A DNA stretch of 64,000 bases from Prochlorococcus sp. AG-388-A04 (GTDB taxonomy: Bacteria > Cyanobacteriota > Cyanobacteriia > PCC-6307 > Cyanobiaceae). Both the position numbers and the translations under genes were made by a program. This document shows, one piece after another, positions 18,007 to 28,459 of this stretch. Where the stretch lies: NCBI GenBank assembly GCA_003279935.1, contig QCGL01000006.1:22001-86000 (forward strand). The letters are read 5' to 3'. The first letter of the stretch is position 1. The number at the start of each line of letters is the position of its first letter. Under the pieces are notes generated by a model that was not told the DNA's origin, searched no databases, and worked only from the letters and a program-made list of their open reading frames with translations.

Positions 18007-19017
18007 TTAGCTGATTTTCCATGGGTTAAGCAATTTTTGTGCTTTTTTTATTGCTAAATCCATTTTTTCTGGATATTCATATAATTTTTTATTATTTTTG
18101 CTGGCATCTTCTATAAGTGGTTGCATTATTTTTCTAGCAGAACTCCCAAAGGCAATTCCATCAGGAAAATTATTTATTTTCAAAAATTCATGAGTTTTCC
18201 CATTTGTTCCTCCTGCTAGTTGAATTAAACCTGGGGGAAGATGAGATCCTATATTATTCCATAATTTAACTGTATCCTTACCTGTTGCTGGAGCTAGATC
18301 CCCAGACATAGGCCTTCCATCTAGTTGCCAAATAAGCGGCACATTATGTTCGACAAGAATTTCATATCTTTCCCAGAGAGCTTTTAAAAGATCTTTTGGA
18401 CCTTTTTGGGATTGATTTAATCCACAACTTACAGATATTTTTTTTAATTCTATCCCTGAAGTTTTGAGAATATTTGCAACTTGTATAAAAGAATCTAGTC
18501 GATTGATTTCCGTATGAATTTCTACTGCATCAGGTTTTATTGTTTGTAGAGTTTGTGGTAAGTCATTATTTGACAATTTATATTCATATTCAGAAATTAA
18601 ATTTAGGGGACAACTATTTATACATCTTCCACATCCATAACATTTATTTTCTTTTACCCCAGAGTAGTCAATTGCAAAGGTAGGGCAAATCCTTTCGCAT
18701 GGCCTAGGACAATTAGAGGGGCATTTCAGTGGATCAAATTTAGCTTTGCGAAAATGTATATCCTTTCCATCACTAATGCTTATCATCAATCCTGGAGAGG
18801 CACCATAGAGTTTCTTGGCCCACTTAATACCATTTCTCGCTGCTTCAACTATAGATTCGTCAGCAGCAACATCAATATAGTCAACTCCAGCAGCAGAATA
18901 AATAGCACTTAAATCTTCTATGGCAACGATATCTTCATTGCTCGCCCCGCAAATTAATTTAACCCATTTATCAGATCCCTCTTTATTTTTTTTAAACAAC
19001 TCAATTTCAGAATTCAT
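18007..19017 (-). CDS. ldpA: LdpA, light-dependent period Fe-S protein
   Basis: Homolog of LdpA, the iron-sulfur protein that in Synechococcus senses redox state and adjusts the circadian period through CikA and KaiA. The 336-residue protein has two ferredoxin-like cysteine sets: [14 protein letters not shown] (Cys99, 103, 107, 111) and [12 protein letters not shown] (Cys126, 129, 132, 136). The C-terminal region ([25 protein letters not shown]) is family-typical. Its start overlaps the end of ndhN by 11 bases, so the two are translated from one message. The role in Prochlorococcus, whose clock is simplified, is inferred. Confidence 0.9.
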   Translation of the reverse strand: MNSEIELFKKNKEGSDKWVKLICGASNEDIVAIEDLSAIYSAAGVDYIDVAADESIVEAARNGIKWAKKLYGASPGLMISISDGKDIHFRKAKFDPLKCPSNCPRPCERICPTFAIDYSGVKENKCYGCGRCINSCPLNLISEYEYKLSNNDLPQTLQTIKPDAVEIHTEINRLDSFIQVANILKTSGIELKKISVSCGLNQSQKGPKDLLKALWERYEILVEHNVPLIWQLDGRPMSGDLAPATGKDTVKLWNNIGSHLPPGLIQLAGGTNGKTHEFLKINNFPDGIAFGSSARKIMQPLIEDASKNNKKLYEYPEKMDLAIKKAQKLLNPWKIS

Positions 19018-19477
19018 TCAATATGTATTCATTTAAAGATTTCCATTCAAGTTTTCTAGACCCACCCATTTCAACAACAATTTTTAATTTATTATCTGAA
19101 GTACAGATTTTAATTAAGCTTTCTAGCTCAGATTGTGACAAGACTTGACCTTCCAATAGCCATAATAATTTATCCTTATCATCCTCATTAAATAGTTCAG
19201 ACGCTTGAGGGATTACTTGCTGAACTTCTCCAAGAGCACCATTTCTGCCAATGCTTTGATGACCGAGATGAGGTGGCCTTATACCATGTAATTTTAGTAA
19301 AAATACTTCAGGATCACCTAATCCTCTAGCAGAGGTAATGTAAGTTTTAAAACCTTTAGCCCGCATTCTTCTTAAAAGACGAGTTTCATACCCCCCCTCC
19401 AAAGGGGCAAACATAGCTAAGCATTTGTTTTTATTTAAATCATTATGAAACTTTTTTCCTGTCAGAAGTAATGGCAT
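19007..19477 (-). CDS. ndhN: NAD(P)H-quinone oxidoreductase subunit N
   Basis: Peripheral subunit of the cyanobacterial/chloroplast NDH-1 complex in cyclic electron flow and respiration at the thylakoid membrane. The 156-residue protein matches the usual length and has the recognisable [39 protein letters not shown] and [20 protein letters not shown] stretches. It overlaps ldpA downstream and is divergent from the ribosomal operon, with 298 bases between. Confidence 0.95.
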   Translation of the reverse strand: MPLLLTGKKFHNDLNKNKCLAMFAPLEGGYETRLLRRMRAKGFKTYITSARGLGDPEVFLLKLHGIRPPHLGHQSIGRNGALGEVQQVIPQASELFNEDDKDKLLWLLEGQVLSQSELESLIKICTSDNKLKIVVEMGGSRKLEWKSLNEYILNEF

Positions 19478-19623
19478 AAAGATTCTCTTTAACTATATAT
19501 TATTTCATTTTATGGTACTTGATGATGTACAATTTATATTCGGTGAATTTTTTTATGCTCGCAAGCTAGCCGAGCCTCTGGAATATTCACGTTTTTTAGC
19601 GTTTCGTTAAAGAAATATGGGAT

Positions 19624-19749
19624 GGGTTGAATTGAACCCGATGAGAAACTTTCTAATTTTAGAAAAGTCTTACTCCCACAATTAAATTTAATTTTTGATT
19701 AATAAAGTTGTTGAAACTTTTAAGAGTTTTGACAATTAATCAAAAATTA
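19624..19749 (+). promoter_or_regulatory. Structured leader of the ribosomal protein operon
   Basis: Three hairpins can be drawn upstream of rplC. GGGTT/AACCC pairs at 19624-19628 and 19635-19639. A one-bulge hairpin spans 19648-19668. A large inverted repeat has 15-base arms at 19689-19703 and 19735-19749 that are exact complements, and encloses AAAGTT/AACTTT (19704-19709, 19715-19720). The large stem ends 26 bases before the rplC ATG. The rest of the 298-base ndhN-rplC gap must hold the divergent promoters; no gene is seen in it. A role in r-protein feedback is inference. Confidence 0.55.
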
Positions 19750-19775
19750 TTTACGAGCTAGCCTACTCAAGTCTT

Positions 19776-20429
19776 ATGTCTATAGGAATTTTAGGAAAAA
19801 AATTGGGCATGTCTCAATTATTCGATAAGGATGGGAATGCAGTACCGGTTACTCTTATAGAGGCTGGCCCATGTCGAGTCACCCAATTAAAAACTCAACC
19901 TTTGGATGGTTATACAGCTATTCAAATTGGTTATGGAATATCAAAGGATAAGCATTTGAGTAAGCCTGAGAAAGGACATCTATTAAAATCAGGTGAAATA
20001 CTTTTAAAACATTTAAAGGAATACAGAGTCGAGGAGAATTCCTCTTATGAGATTGGAAATGAAATAACTGTTACAAATTTTGAGGTTGGTCAGAAAGTTG
20101 ATATTAGTGGGAAATCAATGGGTAGAGGTTTCTCTGGATATCAAAAAAGACATGGTTTTAGTAGAGGTCCTATGAGTCATGGTTCCAAAAATCATAGAGC
20201 TCCCGGATCGACAGGTGCTGGAACAACTCCAGGGAGAATTTATCCTGGTAAAAGGATGGCAGGAAGATATGGAGGTAAAAAAATCACGACAAAGGGTTTA
20301 CTAGTGGTCAAAATTGATGATCAAAAAAATTTACTTGTTGTAAAAGGTTCTGTACCAGGCAAACCAGGCTCGATAGTAAATATAAAGCCTAATAATGTTG
20401 TAGGTAACAAGGGAGGAGCAAAATCATGA
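19776..20429 (+). CDS. rplC: 50S ribosomal protein L3
   Basis: Early-binding large-subunit protein near the peptidyl-transferase centre. The 217-residue protein begins [16 protein letters not shown] and has the long internal loop rich in glycine and basic residues ([20 protein letters not shown]) that reaches toward the active site. It is the first gene of the array here; rpsJ, which precedes rplC in enterobacteria, is absent. Its stop overlaps the rplD ATG by four bases. Confidence 0.98.
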   Translation: MSIGILGKKLGMSQLFDKDGNAVPVTLIEAGPCRVTQLKTQPLDGYTAIQIGYGISKDKHLSKPEKGHLLKSGEILLKHLKEYRVEENSSYEIGNEITVTNFEVGQKVDISGKSMGRGFSGYQKRHGFSRGPMSHGSKNHRAPGSTGAGTTPGRIYPGKRMAGRYGGKKITTKGLLVVKIDDQKNLLVVKGSVPGKPGSIVNIKPNNVVGNKGGAKS

Positions 20430-21058
20430 CAACCTTAGAAACTTTAAAATGGGATGGTAAAAAAGCTGGTAAGGTCTCAATTGATTTAAAAGTTGCCAAA
20501 GAGACTTCTTCTGCCGATTTAATCCATAGAGCTGTTCTTAGACAATTAGCTAACAAAAGACAGGGAACTGCATCTACTTTGACAAGATCTGAAGTTCGTG
20601 GAGGAGGCAGGAAGCCATATAAGCAAAAGGGTACGGGTAGAGCTCGTCAAGGATCAATTAGGACACCATTAAGGCCAGGAGGAGGGGTAATTTTTGGTCC
20701 TAAACCACGTTCGTATAACTTAGATATGAACCGAAAAGAAAGAAGATTAGCACTTAGAACAGCCTTAATGTCTAGGATTGATGATTTCAAAACTGTTGAA
20801 GATTTTGGGTCAACATTAAACCAACCAAAAACTAGTGAGATAATTAATGGTCTTTCTAGATTAGGAATAGAAAAAACAGAAAAGGTTTTAGTGATTCTTG
20901 ACGATCCCTCTGATGTCATTAAAAAATCTATTAACAACATTGAAAAGGTAAAATTAATTGCTGCTGATCAATTAAATGTTTTTGATATTCTCAATGCTAA
21001 TAAGTTAGTTATTGGTCAATCAGCAATCAATAAAATTCAGGAGGTTTATGGATCATGA
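20426..21058 (+). CDS. rplD: 50S ribosomal protein L4
   Basis: Large-subunit protein lining the exit tunnel. The 210-residue protein has the tunnel loop [20 protein letters not shown] and [13 protein letters not shown]. In E. coli L4 is also the repressor of its own operon; whether that holds here is unknown, but the operon leader is highly structured. Start and stop both overlap neighbours (ATGA junctions with rplC and rplW). Confidence 0.98.
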   Translation: MTTLETLKWDGKKAGKVSIDLKVAKETSSADLIHRAVLRQLANKRQGTASTLTRSEVRGGGRKPYKQKGTGRARQGSIRTPLRPGGGVIFGPKPRSYNLDMNRKERRLALRTALMSRIDDFKTVEDFGSTLNQPKTSEIINGLSRLGIEKTEKVLVILDDPSDVIKKSINNIEKVKLIAADQLNVFDILNANKLVIGQSAINKIQEVYGS

Positions 21059-21357
21059 GTAGATTATTTGATTCTCGTTTAGCAGATATAATTCGTAAAC
21101 CTGTAATTACAGAAAAAGCGACAAATGCGCTTGATCTTAACCAATACACTTTTGAGGTAGATCATAGGGCCGCAAAGCCTCAGATAAAGGCAGCAATTGA
21201 GGCCTTGTTTAGTGTTAAAGTTATAGGAATAAACACTATGAATCCTCCAAGGAGAACAAGAAGAGTCGGTAAATTCTCCGGGAAACGTTCTCAAATTAAA
21301 AAGGCAATTGTCCGTCTTGCTGAAGGAGACAAAATTCAACTATTCCCAGAATCTTAA
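21055..21357 (+). CDS. rplW: 50S ribosomal protein L23
   Basis: Exit-site protein that docks trigger factor and SRP. The 100-residue protein has [15 protein letters not shown] at the start and the loop [16 protein letters not shown]. Translationally coupled to rplD by a four-base overlap; rplB starts 12 bases downstream. Confidence 0.98.
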   Translation: MSRLFDSRLADIIRKPVITEKATNALDLNQYTFEVDHRAAKPQIKAAIEALFSVKVIGINTMNPPRRTRRVGKFSGKRSQIKKAIVRLAEGDKIQLFPES

Positions 21358-21369
21358 AGAGTATTTATT

Positions 21370-22233
21370 ATGGCTATTCGTAAATTCAAACCCTATACAC
21401 CTGGGACTAGACAAAGAGTTGTTACAGACTTTAGTGAGATTACAGGTTCAAAACCAGAAAGATCATTAATAGTTTCTAAGCATAGGAATAAAGGTAGAAA
21501 TAATAGAGGAGTTATCACCTGTCGTCACAGAGGAGGCGGACATAAAAGACAATACAGATTAGTAGATTTCAGAAGAGACAAAAAAAATATTAATGCGAAG
21601 GTTGCAGCTATTCATTATGATCCTCATAGAAATGCGAGACTTGCACTTTTATTTTATGAAGACGGAGAGAAAAGATATATAATCGCGCCAGCGGGAATAA
21701 AAGTTGGTCAAAATGTAATTTCTGGTGAAGGTGTCCCAATTGAAGAAGGGAATGCGATGCCCCTATCCTCCATGCCATTAGGATCGAGTGTTCACTGCGT
21801 AGAATTATATGCTGGTAGAGGTGCTCAAATGGTCAGATCTGCAGGAGCTAGTGCACAACTAATGGCGAAAGAAGGAGAGTATGTCGCTTTAAAACTCCCA
21901 TCTACTGAGGTTAGACTGGTGCGCAAGGAATGTTATGCAACTTTAGGTGAAGTGGGTAATTCTGAAATACGTAATACTAGCTTAGGAAAAGCAGGCAGAA
22001 GAAGATGGTTAGGTAGAAGATCTCAAGTTAGAGGTAGTGTTATGAACCCATGTGATCATCCACATGGAGGAGGAGAGGGAAAAGCTCCGATTGGTAGGGC
22101 AGGCCCTGTAACTCCTTGGGGTAAGCCAGCACTTGGATTAAAGACGCGTAAGAAAAACAAACCAAGTAACAAATTAGTTGTACGAAGACGTCGTCGTGTT
22201 TCCAAGAGAAGTAGAGGAGGAAGAGATTCTTGA
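21370..22233 (+). CDS. rplB: 50S ribosomal protein L2
   Basis: Primary 23S rRNA-binding protein required for subunit joining and peptidyl transfer. The 287-residue protein is full length, with [19 protein letters not shown] near residue 54 and the C-terminal [19 protein letters not shown] holding the conserved histidine. The basic tail [19 protein letters not shown] is typical. A hexanucleotide repeat separates it from rpsS. Confidence 0.99.
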   Translation: MAIRKFKPYTPGTRQRVVTDFSEITGSKPERSLIVSKHRNKGRNNRGVITCRHRGGGHKRQYRLVDFRRDKKNINAKVAAIHYDPHRNARLALLFYEDGEKRYIIAPAGIKVGQNVISGEGVPIEEGNAMPLSSMPLGSSVHCVELYAGRGAQMVRSAGASAQLMAKEGEYVALKLPSTEVRLVRKECYATLGEVGNSEIRNTSLGKAGRRRWLGRRSQVRGSVMNPCDHPHGGGEGKAPIGRAGPVTPWGKPALGLKTRKKNKPSNKLVVRRRRRVSKRSRGGRDS

Positions 22234-22240
22234 TTACTAC

Positions 22241-22269
22241 TATTTCTATTTCTATTTCTATTTCTATTT
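22241..22269 (+). repeat. Hexanucleotide repeat (TATTTC, 4.8 copies) before rpsS
   Basis: Four complete TATTTC units at 22241-22264 and a partial TATTT at 22265-22269 fill most of the 44-base gap between the rplB stop and the rpsS ATG. It leaves no Shine-Dalgarno sequence for rpsS. Such arrays change copy number by slippage, so the distance may vary between strains. Confidence 0.9.
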
Positions 22270-22277
22270 TATAAATT

Positions 22278-22553
22278 ATGGGACGTTCATTAAAAAAAGG
22301 ACCTTTTATAGCAGATAGTTTGCTTAAAAAGGTAGAAAAACAAAATACTGATAATGATAAATCAGTCATCAAAACATGGTCTAGATCTTCGACTATCCTT
22401 CCTGTTATGATTGGCCATACAATTGCTGTTCACAATGGTAAGGCCCATATACCAGTATTTATAACTGAACAAATGATTGGCCATAAATTAGGTGAATTTG
22501 CTCCCACAAGAACCTATCGTGGTCACTTAAGAGATAAGAAGGGGGCAAGATAA
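22278..22553 (+). CDS. rpsS: 30S ribosomal protein S19
   Basis: Head protein of the small subunit, paired with S13 at the A-site side. The 91-residue protein has [20 protein letters not shown], the [23 protein letters not shown] core and the [11 protein letters not shown] tail. The TAA is followed at once by the rplV ATG. Confidence 0.98.
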   Translation: MGRSLKKGPFIADSLLKKVEKQNTDNDKSVIKTWSRSSTILPVMIGHTIAVHNGKAHIPVFITEQMIGHKLGEFAPTRTYRGHLRDKKGAR

Positions 22554-22940
22554 ATGACAAAAACACCTGAAATGACAAAAACTGCTATTGCTCACGGTAA
22601 GTACATTCGTGGTTCTGCATCAAAAGTAAGAAGAGTTCTCGATCAAATTAGAGGTAAATCTTACAGAGATGCACTTATTATGTTGGAATTTATGCCATAT
22701 AGATCTACTGATCCTATTACTAAGGTTTTAAGATCTGCAGTAGCTAATGCAGAACATAACTTGGGTATGGAACCCTCCTCCCTAATAATATCTTCAGCTT
22801 CGGCAGATAACGGCCCAGTGATGAAAAGGTTCAGACCAAGAGCTCAAGGTAGAGCTTTCTCCATAAAAAAACAGACTTGCCATATAAGTATTTCTGTTGA
22901 ATCTGCTCCTAATCAAATTAATACGGAGGCACAAAACTAA
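22554..22940 (+). CDS. rplV: 50S ribosomal protein L22
   Basis: Exit-tunnel protein. The 128-residue form has the usual [20 protein letters not shown] helix and the hairpin end [17 protein letters not shown] that forms the tunnel constriction. A second ATG twelve bases in ([12 protein letters not shown]) is possible, but the first follows directly on the rpsS stop. The stop overlaps the rpsC ATG by one base. Confidence 0.97.
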   Translation: MTKTPEMTKTAIAHGKYIRGSASKVRRVLDQIRGKSYRDALIMLEFMPYRSTDPITKVLRSAVANAEHNLGMEPSSLIISSASADNGPVMKRFRPRAQGRAFSIKKQTCHISISVESAPNQINTEAQN

Positions 22941-23671
22941 TGGGTAATAAAATTAATCCAACAGGGTTTAGATTAGGCATCACACAAGAACACCGTTCAA
23001 AATGGTTCGCTAACTCTAAAACTTATCCAACTCTTCTTCAAGAAGATGATAAAATTCGTACTTTTATCCAAAAGAAATATAGTTCAGCTGGAATCAGTGA
23101 TGTACTAATTGCTAGAAAAGCCGATCAGTTAGAACTTGAATTGAAAACAGCTAGACCTGGTGTAATTGTAGGAAGGCAAGGAAGTGGTATTGAAGAATTA
23201 AGGTCAGGTATACAAAAAACTATAGGAGATAGAACCAGGCAAGTTCGAATTAATGTAGTTGAAGTTGAGAGAGTTGATGCAGATGCATATTTACTTGCTG
23301 AATATATAGCACAACAATTAGAAAAAAGAGTTGCCTTTAGAAGAACTATAAGGATGGCTTTGCAAAGAGCACAAAGGGCTGGTGTCCTAGGCTTGAAAGT
23401 ACAAGTAGGAGGAAGACTCAATGGTGCAGAAATAGCTAGAACAGAGTGGACTAGAGAAGGTAGGGTTCCTCTTCATACTTTGAGAGCTGAGGTTGATTAT
23501 GCACTGCGCGAAGCAAATACAACTTATGGTGTATTAGGAATTAAAGTTTGGGTTTTTAAAGGGGAGGTTCTTCCCAAAGAAGAACAAACTATTCCTGTTG
23601 GTGCTATTCCAAGAAGGAAAGGTAGTCGAAAACCTCAGCAATTTGAGGATCGTTCAAATGAGAATTCATAG
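22940..23671 (+). CDS. rpsC: 30S ribosomal protein S3
   Basis: Small-subunit head protein at the mRNA entry site with helicase-like activity. The 243 residues include [20 protein letters not shown], a type II KH domain with [15 protein letters not shown], and the C-terminal [17 protein letters not shown] short polar tail ([10 protein letters not shown]) extends it. The next gene, rplP, has a clear GGAGG in the gap. Confidence 0.98.
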   Translation: MGNKINPTGFRLGITQEHRSKWFANSKTYPTLLQEDDKIRTFIQKKYSSAGISDVLIARKADQLELELKTARPGVIVGRQGSGIEELRSGIQKTIGDRTRQVRINVVEVERVDADAYLLAEYIAQQLEKRVAFRRTIRMALQRAQRAGVLGLKVQVGGRLNGAEIARTEWTREGRVPLHTLRAEVDYALREANTTYGVLGIKVWVFKGEVLPKEEQTIPVGAIPRRKGSRKPQQFEDRSNENS

Positions 23672-23682
23672 GAGGTATAACA

Positions 23683-24165
23683 ATGCTTAGTCCAAAACGT
23701 ACTAAATTCCGAAAACAGCATAGAGGTAGAATGAAAGGTATTGCCTCGAAGGGTAATACTATTGCATTTGGTCAGTTTGCACTCCAAGCACAAGATTGTG
23801 GTTGGGTAACTGCTCGACAGATTGAAGCAAGTAGAAGAGCAATGACAAGATATGTTAAACGCGGTGGAAAAATATGGATTCGTATTTTCCCAGACAAACC
23901 AGTCACCATGAGACCAGCTGAAACTAGGATGGGATCAGGAAAAGGTAATCCAGAGTTTTGGGTAGCTGTTGTAAAACCTGGAAGAATATTATTTGAAATG
24001 GGTGGTGAAGAGATTACAGAAGAAATCGCAAAAGAAGCTATGCGTTTAGCCCAATATAAATTACCAGTAAAAACAAAATTTATTTCTAGTGATATAAATC
24101 TAAGTAGTGATTCATCAGTAGAAGCTAAGACAGGGAAAGATTCAAAAGAGGAGGTTAAAAAATGA
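23683..24165 (+). CDS. rplP: 50S ribosomal protein L16
   Basis: Organises the A-site region of the large subunit. The first 138 residues are standard ([61 protein letters not shown]). The last 20 or so (serine-, aspartate- and lysine-rich) are an extra tail. A strong GGAGG eight bases before the ATG serves as ribosome binding site. The stop overlaps the rpmC ATG (ATGA). Confidence 0.98.
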   Translation: MLSPKRTKFRKQHRGRMKGIASKGNTIAFGQFALQAQDCGWVTARQIEASRRAMTRYVKRGGKIWIRIFPDKPVTMRPAETRMGSGKGNPEFWVAVVKPGRILFEMGGEEITEEIAKEAMRLAQYKLPVKTKFISSDINLSSDSSVEAKTGKDSKEEVKK

Positions 24166-24380
24166 AAAATTCAGAATCTATAAAAGAATTTAAAAAGTTA
24201 AATTCTTCTCAAATTACTGAAAAAATTGATCAACTTAGAAAAGATCTCTTCGACTTGAGATTCAAACAGGCAACAAGACAGCTTAATGAAACTCATCAAT
24301 TTAAAATCATTAAGAAACAAGTTGCACAATTACTTACTCTTAGTAAAAGTCAATCCACTTCTCAAAAACCCGCTGATTAA
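24162..24380 (+). CDS. rpmC: 50S ribosomal protein L29
   Basis: Small helical protein at the tunnel exit, 72 residues. The coiled core [19 protein letters not shown] and the [13 protein letters not shown] segment are characteristic. Coupled to rplP by a four-base overlap. Confidence 0.95.
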   Translation: MKNSESIKEFKKLNSSQITEKIDQLRKDLFDLRFKQATRQLNETHQFKIIKKQVAQLLTLSKSQSTSQKPAD

Positions 24381-24388
24381 TTATTGCT

Positions 24389-24655
24389 ATGGCACTTAAA
24401 GAAAGAATTGGTACTGTTGTAAGCGACAAAATGGACAAAACAGTTGTTGTTGCCGTAATCAATAGATACCCACATCCAACTTATAAAAAGATTGTAAGTA
24501 AAACTACTCGCTACAAGGCACATGATCCAGAAAACACATGTGTTTTGGGAGATCGAGTTAAAATCAAAGAAACAAGACCACTAAGTGCTCATAAAAGATG
24601 GGCAATAGAGGAAATTCTTAATAAAACAATAACGAGTAAGGAGGATAAAAAATGA
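24389..24655 (+). CDS. rpsQ: 30S ribosomal protein S17
   Basis: OB-fold protein of the small-subunit body that nucleates assembly. The 88 residues start [21 protein letters not shown] and contain the [21 protein letters not shown] and [15 protein letters not shown] stretches. A GGAGG near its end serves rplN, whose ATG overlaps its stop. Confidence 0.98.
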   Translation: MALKERIGTVVSDKMDKTVVVAVINRYPHPTYKKIVSKTTRYKAHDPENTCVLGDRVKIKETRPLSAHKRWAIEEILNKTITSKEDKK

Positions 24656-25017
24656 TTCAACAAGAAACTTATTTAACTGTTGCTGATAACAGTGGAGCTA
24701 AAAGACTTCAATGTATAAGAGTTCTGGGTTCAAATAGAAGATATGCACATGTGGGAGATGTTGTAGTTGCATCAGTAAAAGACGCTTTGCCAAATATGGG
24801 GGTTAAAAAATCAGATGTCGTTAAAGCAGTTATTGTTAGGACAAAGCATACTTTAAGAAGAAATACAGGTAACTCCATTCGTTTCGATGATAATGCAGCC
24901 GTTTTGATTAATGAAGATAAAAATCCAAAAGGTACAAGAGTTTTCGGCCCAGTAGCAAGGGAATTACGCGATAAGAATTTTACAAAGATAGTTTCTTTAG
25001 CTCCGGAGGTTATTTAA
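24652..25017 (+). CDS. rplN: 50S ribosomal protein L14
   Basis: Interface protein forming the B8 bridge. The 121-residue protein has [34 protein letters not shown] and the [18 protein letters not shown] end (here [18 protein letters not shown]). It abuts rplX with no gap and overlaps rpsQ upstream by four bases. Confidence 0.98.
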   Translation: MIQQETYLTVADNSGAKRLQCIRVLGSNRRYAHVGDVVVASVKDALPNMGVKKSDVVKAVIVRTKHTLRRNTGNSIRFDDNAAVLINEDKNPKGTRVFGPVARELRDKNFTKIVSLAPEVI

Positions 25018-25374
25018 ATGTTGGACTCACTTAAACAAAAGAAAAACTTCAAACGAATAAAAATGAGAATAAAAACAGGAGACTTAGTCAAAGTTATTAA
25101 CGGTAAAGAAAAGGGTAAGACTGGTGAAGTATTAAAAACTATCCCCCTTGAAAATAGAGTAGTGGTTAAGGGAGTAAATCTTAGAACAAAACATGTAAAA
25201 CCTAATCAAGAAGGTGAAAGTGGGAGAATATTGACAGAAGAAGCATCATTACACGCTTCTAATGTAATGTTTTTTTCAAAGGATAAAAATCTAATAAGTA
25301 AAATAGAATATTTTATTGACAAAGAGGGAGTTAAAAAAAGGAGATTAAAAAAAACTGGTGAACTAATTGATTAA
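25018..25374 (+). CDS. rplX: 50S ribosomal protein L24
   Basis: Assembly initiator with a KOW motif: [21 protein letters not shown] near residues 18-38. The 118-residue form starts at the ATG that follows the rplN stop directly; an in-frame ATG 42 bases on (MRIKTGDL) would give a more usual N-terminus and cannot be excluded. The gap of 75 bases to rplE is the longest before rpmJ and contains a hairpin. Confidence 0.96.
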   Translation: MLDSLKQKKNFKRIKMRIKTGDLVKVINGKEKGKTGEVLKTIPLENRVVVKGVNLRTKHVKPNQEGESGRILTEEASLHASNVMFFSKDKNLISKIEYFIDKEGVKKRRLKKTGELID

Positions 25375-25414
25375 ATTCTTCATCAAAAACGAGATTCCAA
25401 TTTTCTTATTACAC

Positions 25415-25436
25415 AATTCTGACAAAGACCAGAATT
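25415..25436 (+). promoter_or_regulatory. Hairpin upstream of rplE
   Basis: AATTCTG at 25415-25421 pairs with CAGAATT at 25430-25436 across an eight-base loop, in the gap between rplX and rplE and 13 bases before the rplE ATG. In E. coli the S8 repressor site lies at the start of rplE. Position suggests a comparable control site, but sequence similarity to the S8 site has not been tested. Confidence 0.4.
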
Positions 25437-25449
25437 AATTACAAAAATC

Positions 25450-25986
25450 ATGACTCTTAAAACTCGCTACAAAGAAGCAATAAGACCAAAGCTTTTAAAA
25501 GAACTTGGCCTTAAAAATATTCATCAAGTACCCAAGGTTATTAAAGTTAACGTAAATAGAGGTCTTGGAGAAGCTGCTTCAAATTCAAAGGCTTTAGAGG
25601 CCTCTTTAAATGAAATGGCAACTATTACGGGACAAAAAGCTTTAGTTACAAGATCCAAAAAAGCAATTGCTGGCTTTAAAATAAGAGAAGGAATGGCAAT
25701 TGGCTGTACTGTTACCCTTAGGGGAGATAGAATGTATTCCTTTTTAGAAAGATTTATAAATCTAGCCTTACCAAGAATTAGAGACTTTAGAGGTGTTAAT
25801 CCAAAAAGCTTTGATGGAAGAGGTAATTATACTTTAGGAGTAAAAGAACAATTGATATTTCCTGAAATTTCATTTGATAAAATAGATTCCATTAGAGGAA
25901 TGGACATAACAATCGTAACCAGCGCCTCAAACGATCAAGAGGGTAAAGCTCTCTTGAAAGAGCTAGGAATGCCTTTTAGTAATTAA
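25450..25986 (+). CDS. rplE: 50S ribosomal protein L5
   Basis: 5S rRNA-binding protein of the central protuberance. The 178 residues show [35 protein letters not shown] and [20 protein letters not shown], all diagnostic. It starts after a 75-base gap carrying a hairpin. rpsN, which follows rplE in some bacteria, is absent and rpsH comes next. Confidence 0.98.
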   Translation: MTLKTRYKEAIRPKLLKELGLKNIHQVPKVIKVNVNRGLGEAASNSKALEASLNEMATITGQKALVTRSKKAIAGFKIREGMAIGCTVTLRGDRMYSFLERFINLALPRIRDFRGVNPKSFDGRGNYTLGVKEQLIFPEISFDKIDSIRGMDITIVTSASNDQEGKALLKELGMPFSN

Positions 25987-25996
25987 CCTTATAAAC

Positions 25997-26398
25997 ATGT
26001 CAAATCACGATCCTATTTCAGATATGCTTACTCGTATAAGAAATGCGAGTCAAAAAAAGCATACATCCACCGCAATCCCAGCTTCTAAAATGTCTCTAAG
26101 CATAGCTAAAGTTCTGCAGAAAGAAGGCTTCATAACTGATATTAATGAGGAAGGTGAAGGTTACAAGTCTCAAATCGTTTTAGGACTTAAATATAGTGGT
26201 AAAAATAAATTTCCTACTATCAGATCAATGCAAAGAGTAAGTAAGCCTGGATTGAGAGTTTATAAAAATACAAAGGGCTTACCAAAAGTGCTTGGGGGTC
26301 TTGGAGTTGCTATAGTATCAACTTCAAAGGGCGTAATGAGTGACCGTGACGCAAGGAAACAAGGCATCGGTGGCGAAGTTCTTTGTTACGTTTATTAA
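25997..26398 (+). CDS. rpsH: 30S ribosomal protein S8
   Basis: Central-domain 16S rRNA-binding protein, and in E. coli the repressor of the spc operon. The 133-residue protein begins [17 protein letters not shown] and ends with [21 protein letters not shown] followed by VLCYVY, the usual rRNA-binding end. Confidence 0.98.
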   Translation: MSNHDPISDMLTRIRNASQKKHTSTAIPASKMSLSIAKVLQKEGFITDINEEGEGYKSQIVLGLKYSGKNKFPTIRSMQRVSKPGLRVYKNTKGLPKVLGGLGVAIVSTSKGVMSDRDARKQGIGGEVLCYVY

Positions 26399-26410
26399 GG
26401 GGTATTAATT

Positions 26411-26950
26411 ATGTCAAGAATAGGAAAATCTCCAGTACAAATACCAGAAAAGGTAACTGTTGATATTAATGGATTAAGCATTACTGTAAAAGGTCCAAAA
26501 GGGGTACTCAAAAGACTTATGCCAGAAGGTGTAAATTTTGATCAGAAAGAAAATCAGATCGTTGTTACTCCAGCAACTACGAAAAGATATTCACGGGAAA
26601 GGCATGGTCTTTGTAGAACATTGATTTCAAATATGGTTCAGGGAGTTACTGAAGGCTACTCAAAGAAACTGGAAATAGTAGGTGTTGGATCTAGGGCTCA
26701 AGTTAAAGGAAAAAATTTAGTAGTAAGTGCTGGATATAGTCATCCAGTAGAAATGAGTCCCCCCGATGGTATAACATACAAAGTTGAAAGTAATACAAAT
26801 GTAACTGTATCTGGAATTGATAAAGAAATTGTTGGAAATGAAGCCGCAAAAATCAGATCAATCAGACCTCCAGAACCCTATAAAGGTAAAGGTATCAAAT
26901 ACCAAGATGAGAGAATCATCAGAAAAGCTGGCAAATCCGGCAAAAAATAA
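26411..26950 (+). CDS. rplF: 50S ribosomal protein L6
   Basis: Protein of the factor-binding side of the large subunit. The 179 residues have [31 protein letters not shown] [17 protein letters not shown], and the end [16 protein letters not shown]. Followed by rplR after 14 bases. Confidence 0.98.
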   Translation: MSRIGKSPVQIPEKVTVDINGLSITVKGPKGVLKRLMPEGVNFDQKENQIVVTPATTKRYSRERHGLCRTLISNMVQGVTEGYSKKLEIVGVGSRAQVKGKNLVVSAGYSHPVEMSPPDGITYKVESNTNVTVSGIDKEIVGNEAAKIRSIRPPEPYKGKGIKYQDERIIRKAGKSGKK

Positions 26951-26964
26951 TTGCTTTAAAAATC

Positions 26965-27333
26965 ATGGCTAAAATTTCAAGGAAACTTCAAACTCAAAAA
27001 AGGCATAAAAGATTAAGGCGTTACTTAATCGGTAGTAGCGCACGCCCAAGATTAGCTGTTTTCCGTTCAAATAATCATATTTATGCCCAAGTTATTGACG
27101 ACGATGCACAACAAACTATATGTTCAGCATCTACCATAGATAAAGAACTTAAGGAAGATAAAGAAAAACTCTCCTCTAACTGCAGCTCTTCTTCAATTGT
27201 TGGTAAGTTATTAGCTAAAAGAGCAATTAAGAAAGGTGTTAAACAAGTAATTTTTGATCGAGGTGGGAATCTATACCATGGGAGAGTTAAGGCTCTAGCA
27301 GATGCGGCCCGTGATGCAGGCTTGAATTTCTAA
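26965..27333 (+). CDS. rplR: 50S ribosomal protein L18
   Basis: 5S rRNA-binding protein. The 122-residue sequence has the basic start [38 protein letters not shown] and the end [20 protein letters not shown], with ADAARDAGL last. Followed by rpsE after 12 bases. Confidence 0.98.
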   Translation: MAKISRKLQTQKRHKRLRRYLIGSSARPRLAVFRSNNHIYAQVIDDDAQQTICSASTIDKELKEDKEKLSSNCSSSSIVGKLLAKRAIKKGVKQVIFDRGGNLYHGRVKALADAARDAGLNF

Positions 27334-27345
27334 ATATTTATTATC

Positions 27346-27966
27346 ATGACAGACACTCCAACAAAAAAAGAAAATCAGTCTAAGACTGAGAATGCACCCT
27401 CATCTAATGCTAATGAGCAGAGGAGAGGTAATCGGAATAATGATAGGAAAAGAAATCGAAGAGGTGACTCTAAAAATGAGAGAGATTCCGAGTGGCAAGA
27501 AAGAGTTGTTCAAATTAGAAGAGTATCTAAAACAGTAAAAGGTGGAAAAAAAATGAGTTTTAGAGCAATTGTTGTTGTGGGGAACGAGAAAGGACAAGTA
27601 GGAGTAGGAGTAGGGAAGGCAGGAGATGTTATTGGAGCAGTAAGGAAGGGAGTCTCAGACGGTAAAAAACATCTTGTTAGAGTACCTTTAACTCCAAATA
27701 ATTCTATCCCTACCTTATCAAAAGGGAGAGATGGAGCAGCGAATGTACTAATTAGACCTGCTGCACCTGGTACGGGTGTAATTGCTGGTGGTTCAATTAG
27801 GACAGTTTTAGAATTAGCAGGTATAAAAAACGTCTTAGCTAAAAGATTAGGTAGTAAAACTCCCTTAAATAATGCGAGAGCTGCAATGGTGGCTCTTTCC
27901 CAATTAAGAACCCACAAATCTGCCTCTAGAGAGAGAGGTATTTCTCTTGAACAGCTTTACTCTTAA
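27346..27966 (+). CDS. rpsE: 30S ribosomal protein S5
   Basis: Decoding-fidelity protein at the mRNA entry. The S5 core begins near residue 50 ([20 protein letters not shown]) and holds [18 protein letters not shown] and [18 protein letters not shown]. In front is a roughly 48-residue polar, basic extension rich in Asn, Lys and Arg, which makes the protein (206 residues) longer than the E. coli form (167). rplO starts four bases after the stop. Confidence 0.98.
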   Translation: MTDTPTKKENQSKTENAPSSNANEQRRGNRNNDRKRNRRGDSKNERDSEWQERVVQIRRVSKTVKGGKKMSFRAIVVVGNEKGQVGVGVGKAGDVIGAVRKGVSDGKKHLVRVPLTPNNSIPTLSKGRDGAANVLIRPAAPGTGVIAGGSIRTVLELAGIKNVLAKRLGSKTPLNNARAAMVALSQLRTHKSASRERGISLEQLYS

Positions 27967-27970
27967 AATT

Positions 27971-28429
27971 ATGACTTCAAATTTAAATACACTTAAATCA
28001 AACACTGGTTCAAGAAAGAAAAAATTAAGAAAAGGTAGAGGTATCGCAGCAGGGCAGGGAGCCTCTTGTGGTTTTGGTATGAGAGGACAGAAATCTCGAT
28101 CCGGGAGACCTACACGACCTGGATTTGAAGGTGGTCAAATGCCTCTCTACAGAAGAGTTCCTAAGTTAAAGCATTTTGAAATTATTAATCAAAAAAATTT
28201 TTCAATAGTTAATCTAAGCAAATTAAGTGAATTCAAAGAAAGTGAAATTGTCAATATAGATTCACTTGTGAAAAAAAAGTTGTTATTTAAACCGAAATTT
28301 CCTCTCAAAATTTTAGGTAATGGAGAAGTTAAAGTGAAATTAAAAGTTCAAGCTCATGCATTTACTAAAGTTGCCAAGGAAAAAATAGAAGCTGCAGGTG
28401 GATCTTGCGAAATTATTAATAATAAATAA
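27971..28429 (+). CDS. rplO: 50S ribosomal protein L15
   Basis: Late assembly protein of the large subunit, 152 residues from the ATG at 27971 ([18 protein letters not shown]). A longer frame opens inside rpsE but its extra residues (MNSFTLKI) do not belong to the family. Diagnostic stretches are [20 protein letters not shown] and the [16 protein letters not shown] segment. Confidence 0.97.
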   Translation: MTSNLNTLKSNTGSRKKKLRKGRGIAAGQGASCGFGMRGQKSRSGRPTRPGFEGGQMPLYRRVPKLKHFEIINQKNFSIVNLSKLSEFKESEIVNIDSLVKKKLLFKPKFPLKILGNGEVKVKLKVQAHAFTKVAKEKIEAAGGSCEIINNK

Positions 28430-28459
28430 ATTTACTTATAAATTTAATTTCACTTGCCG

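Noticed and set aside
19514..19530. Two GTAC tetramers upstream of ndhN looked like a second LexA box.
   Set aside because: They are eight bases apart; the LexA consensus needs four between the GTAC halves.
19620..19680. A T-loop-like TTCAATTC on the minus strand suggested a tRNA or tmRNA piece before rplC.
   Set aside because: The T-stem has a mismatch and no acceptor or anticodon arm can be built around it.
22040..22372. A minus-strand frame of 110 codons across rplB, the hexamer repeat and rpsS, encoding an EIEIEIEI run.
   Set aside because: It is antisense to two certain ribosomal genes and the run is only the translated microsatellite.
27510..27917. A 135-codon minus-strand frame opposite rpsE.
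   Set aside because: Antisense to a certain ribosomal protein gene, with no family features.
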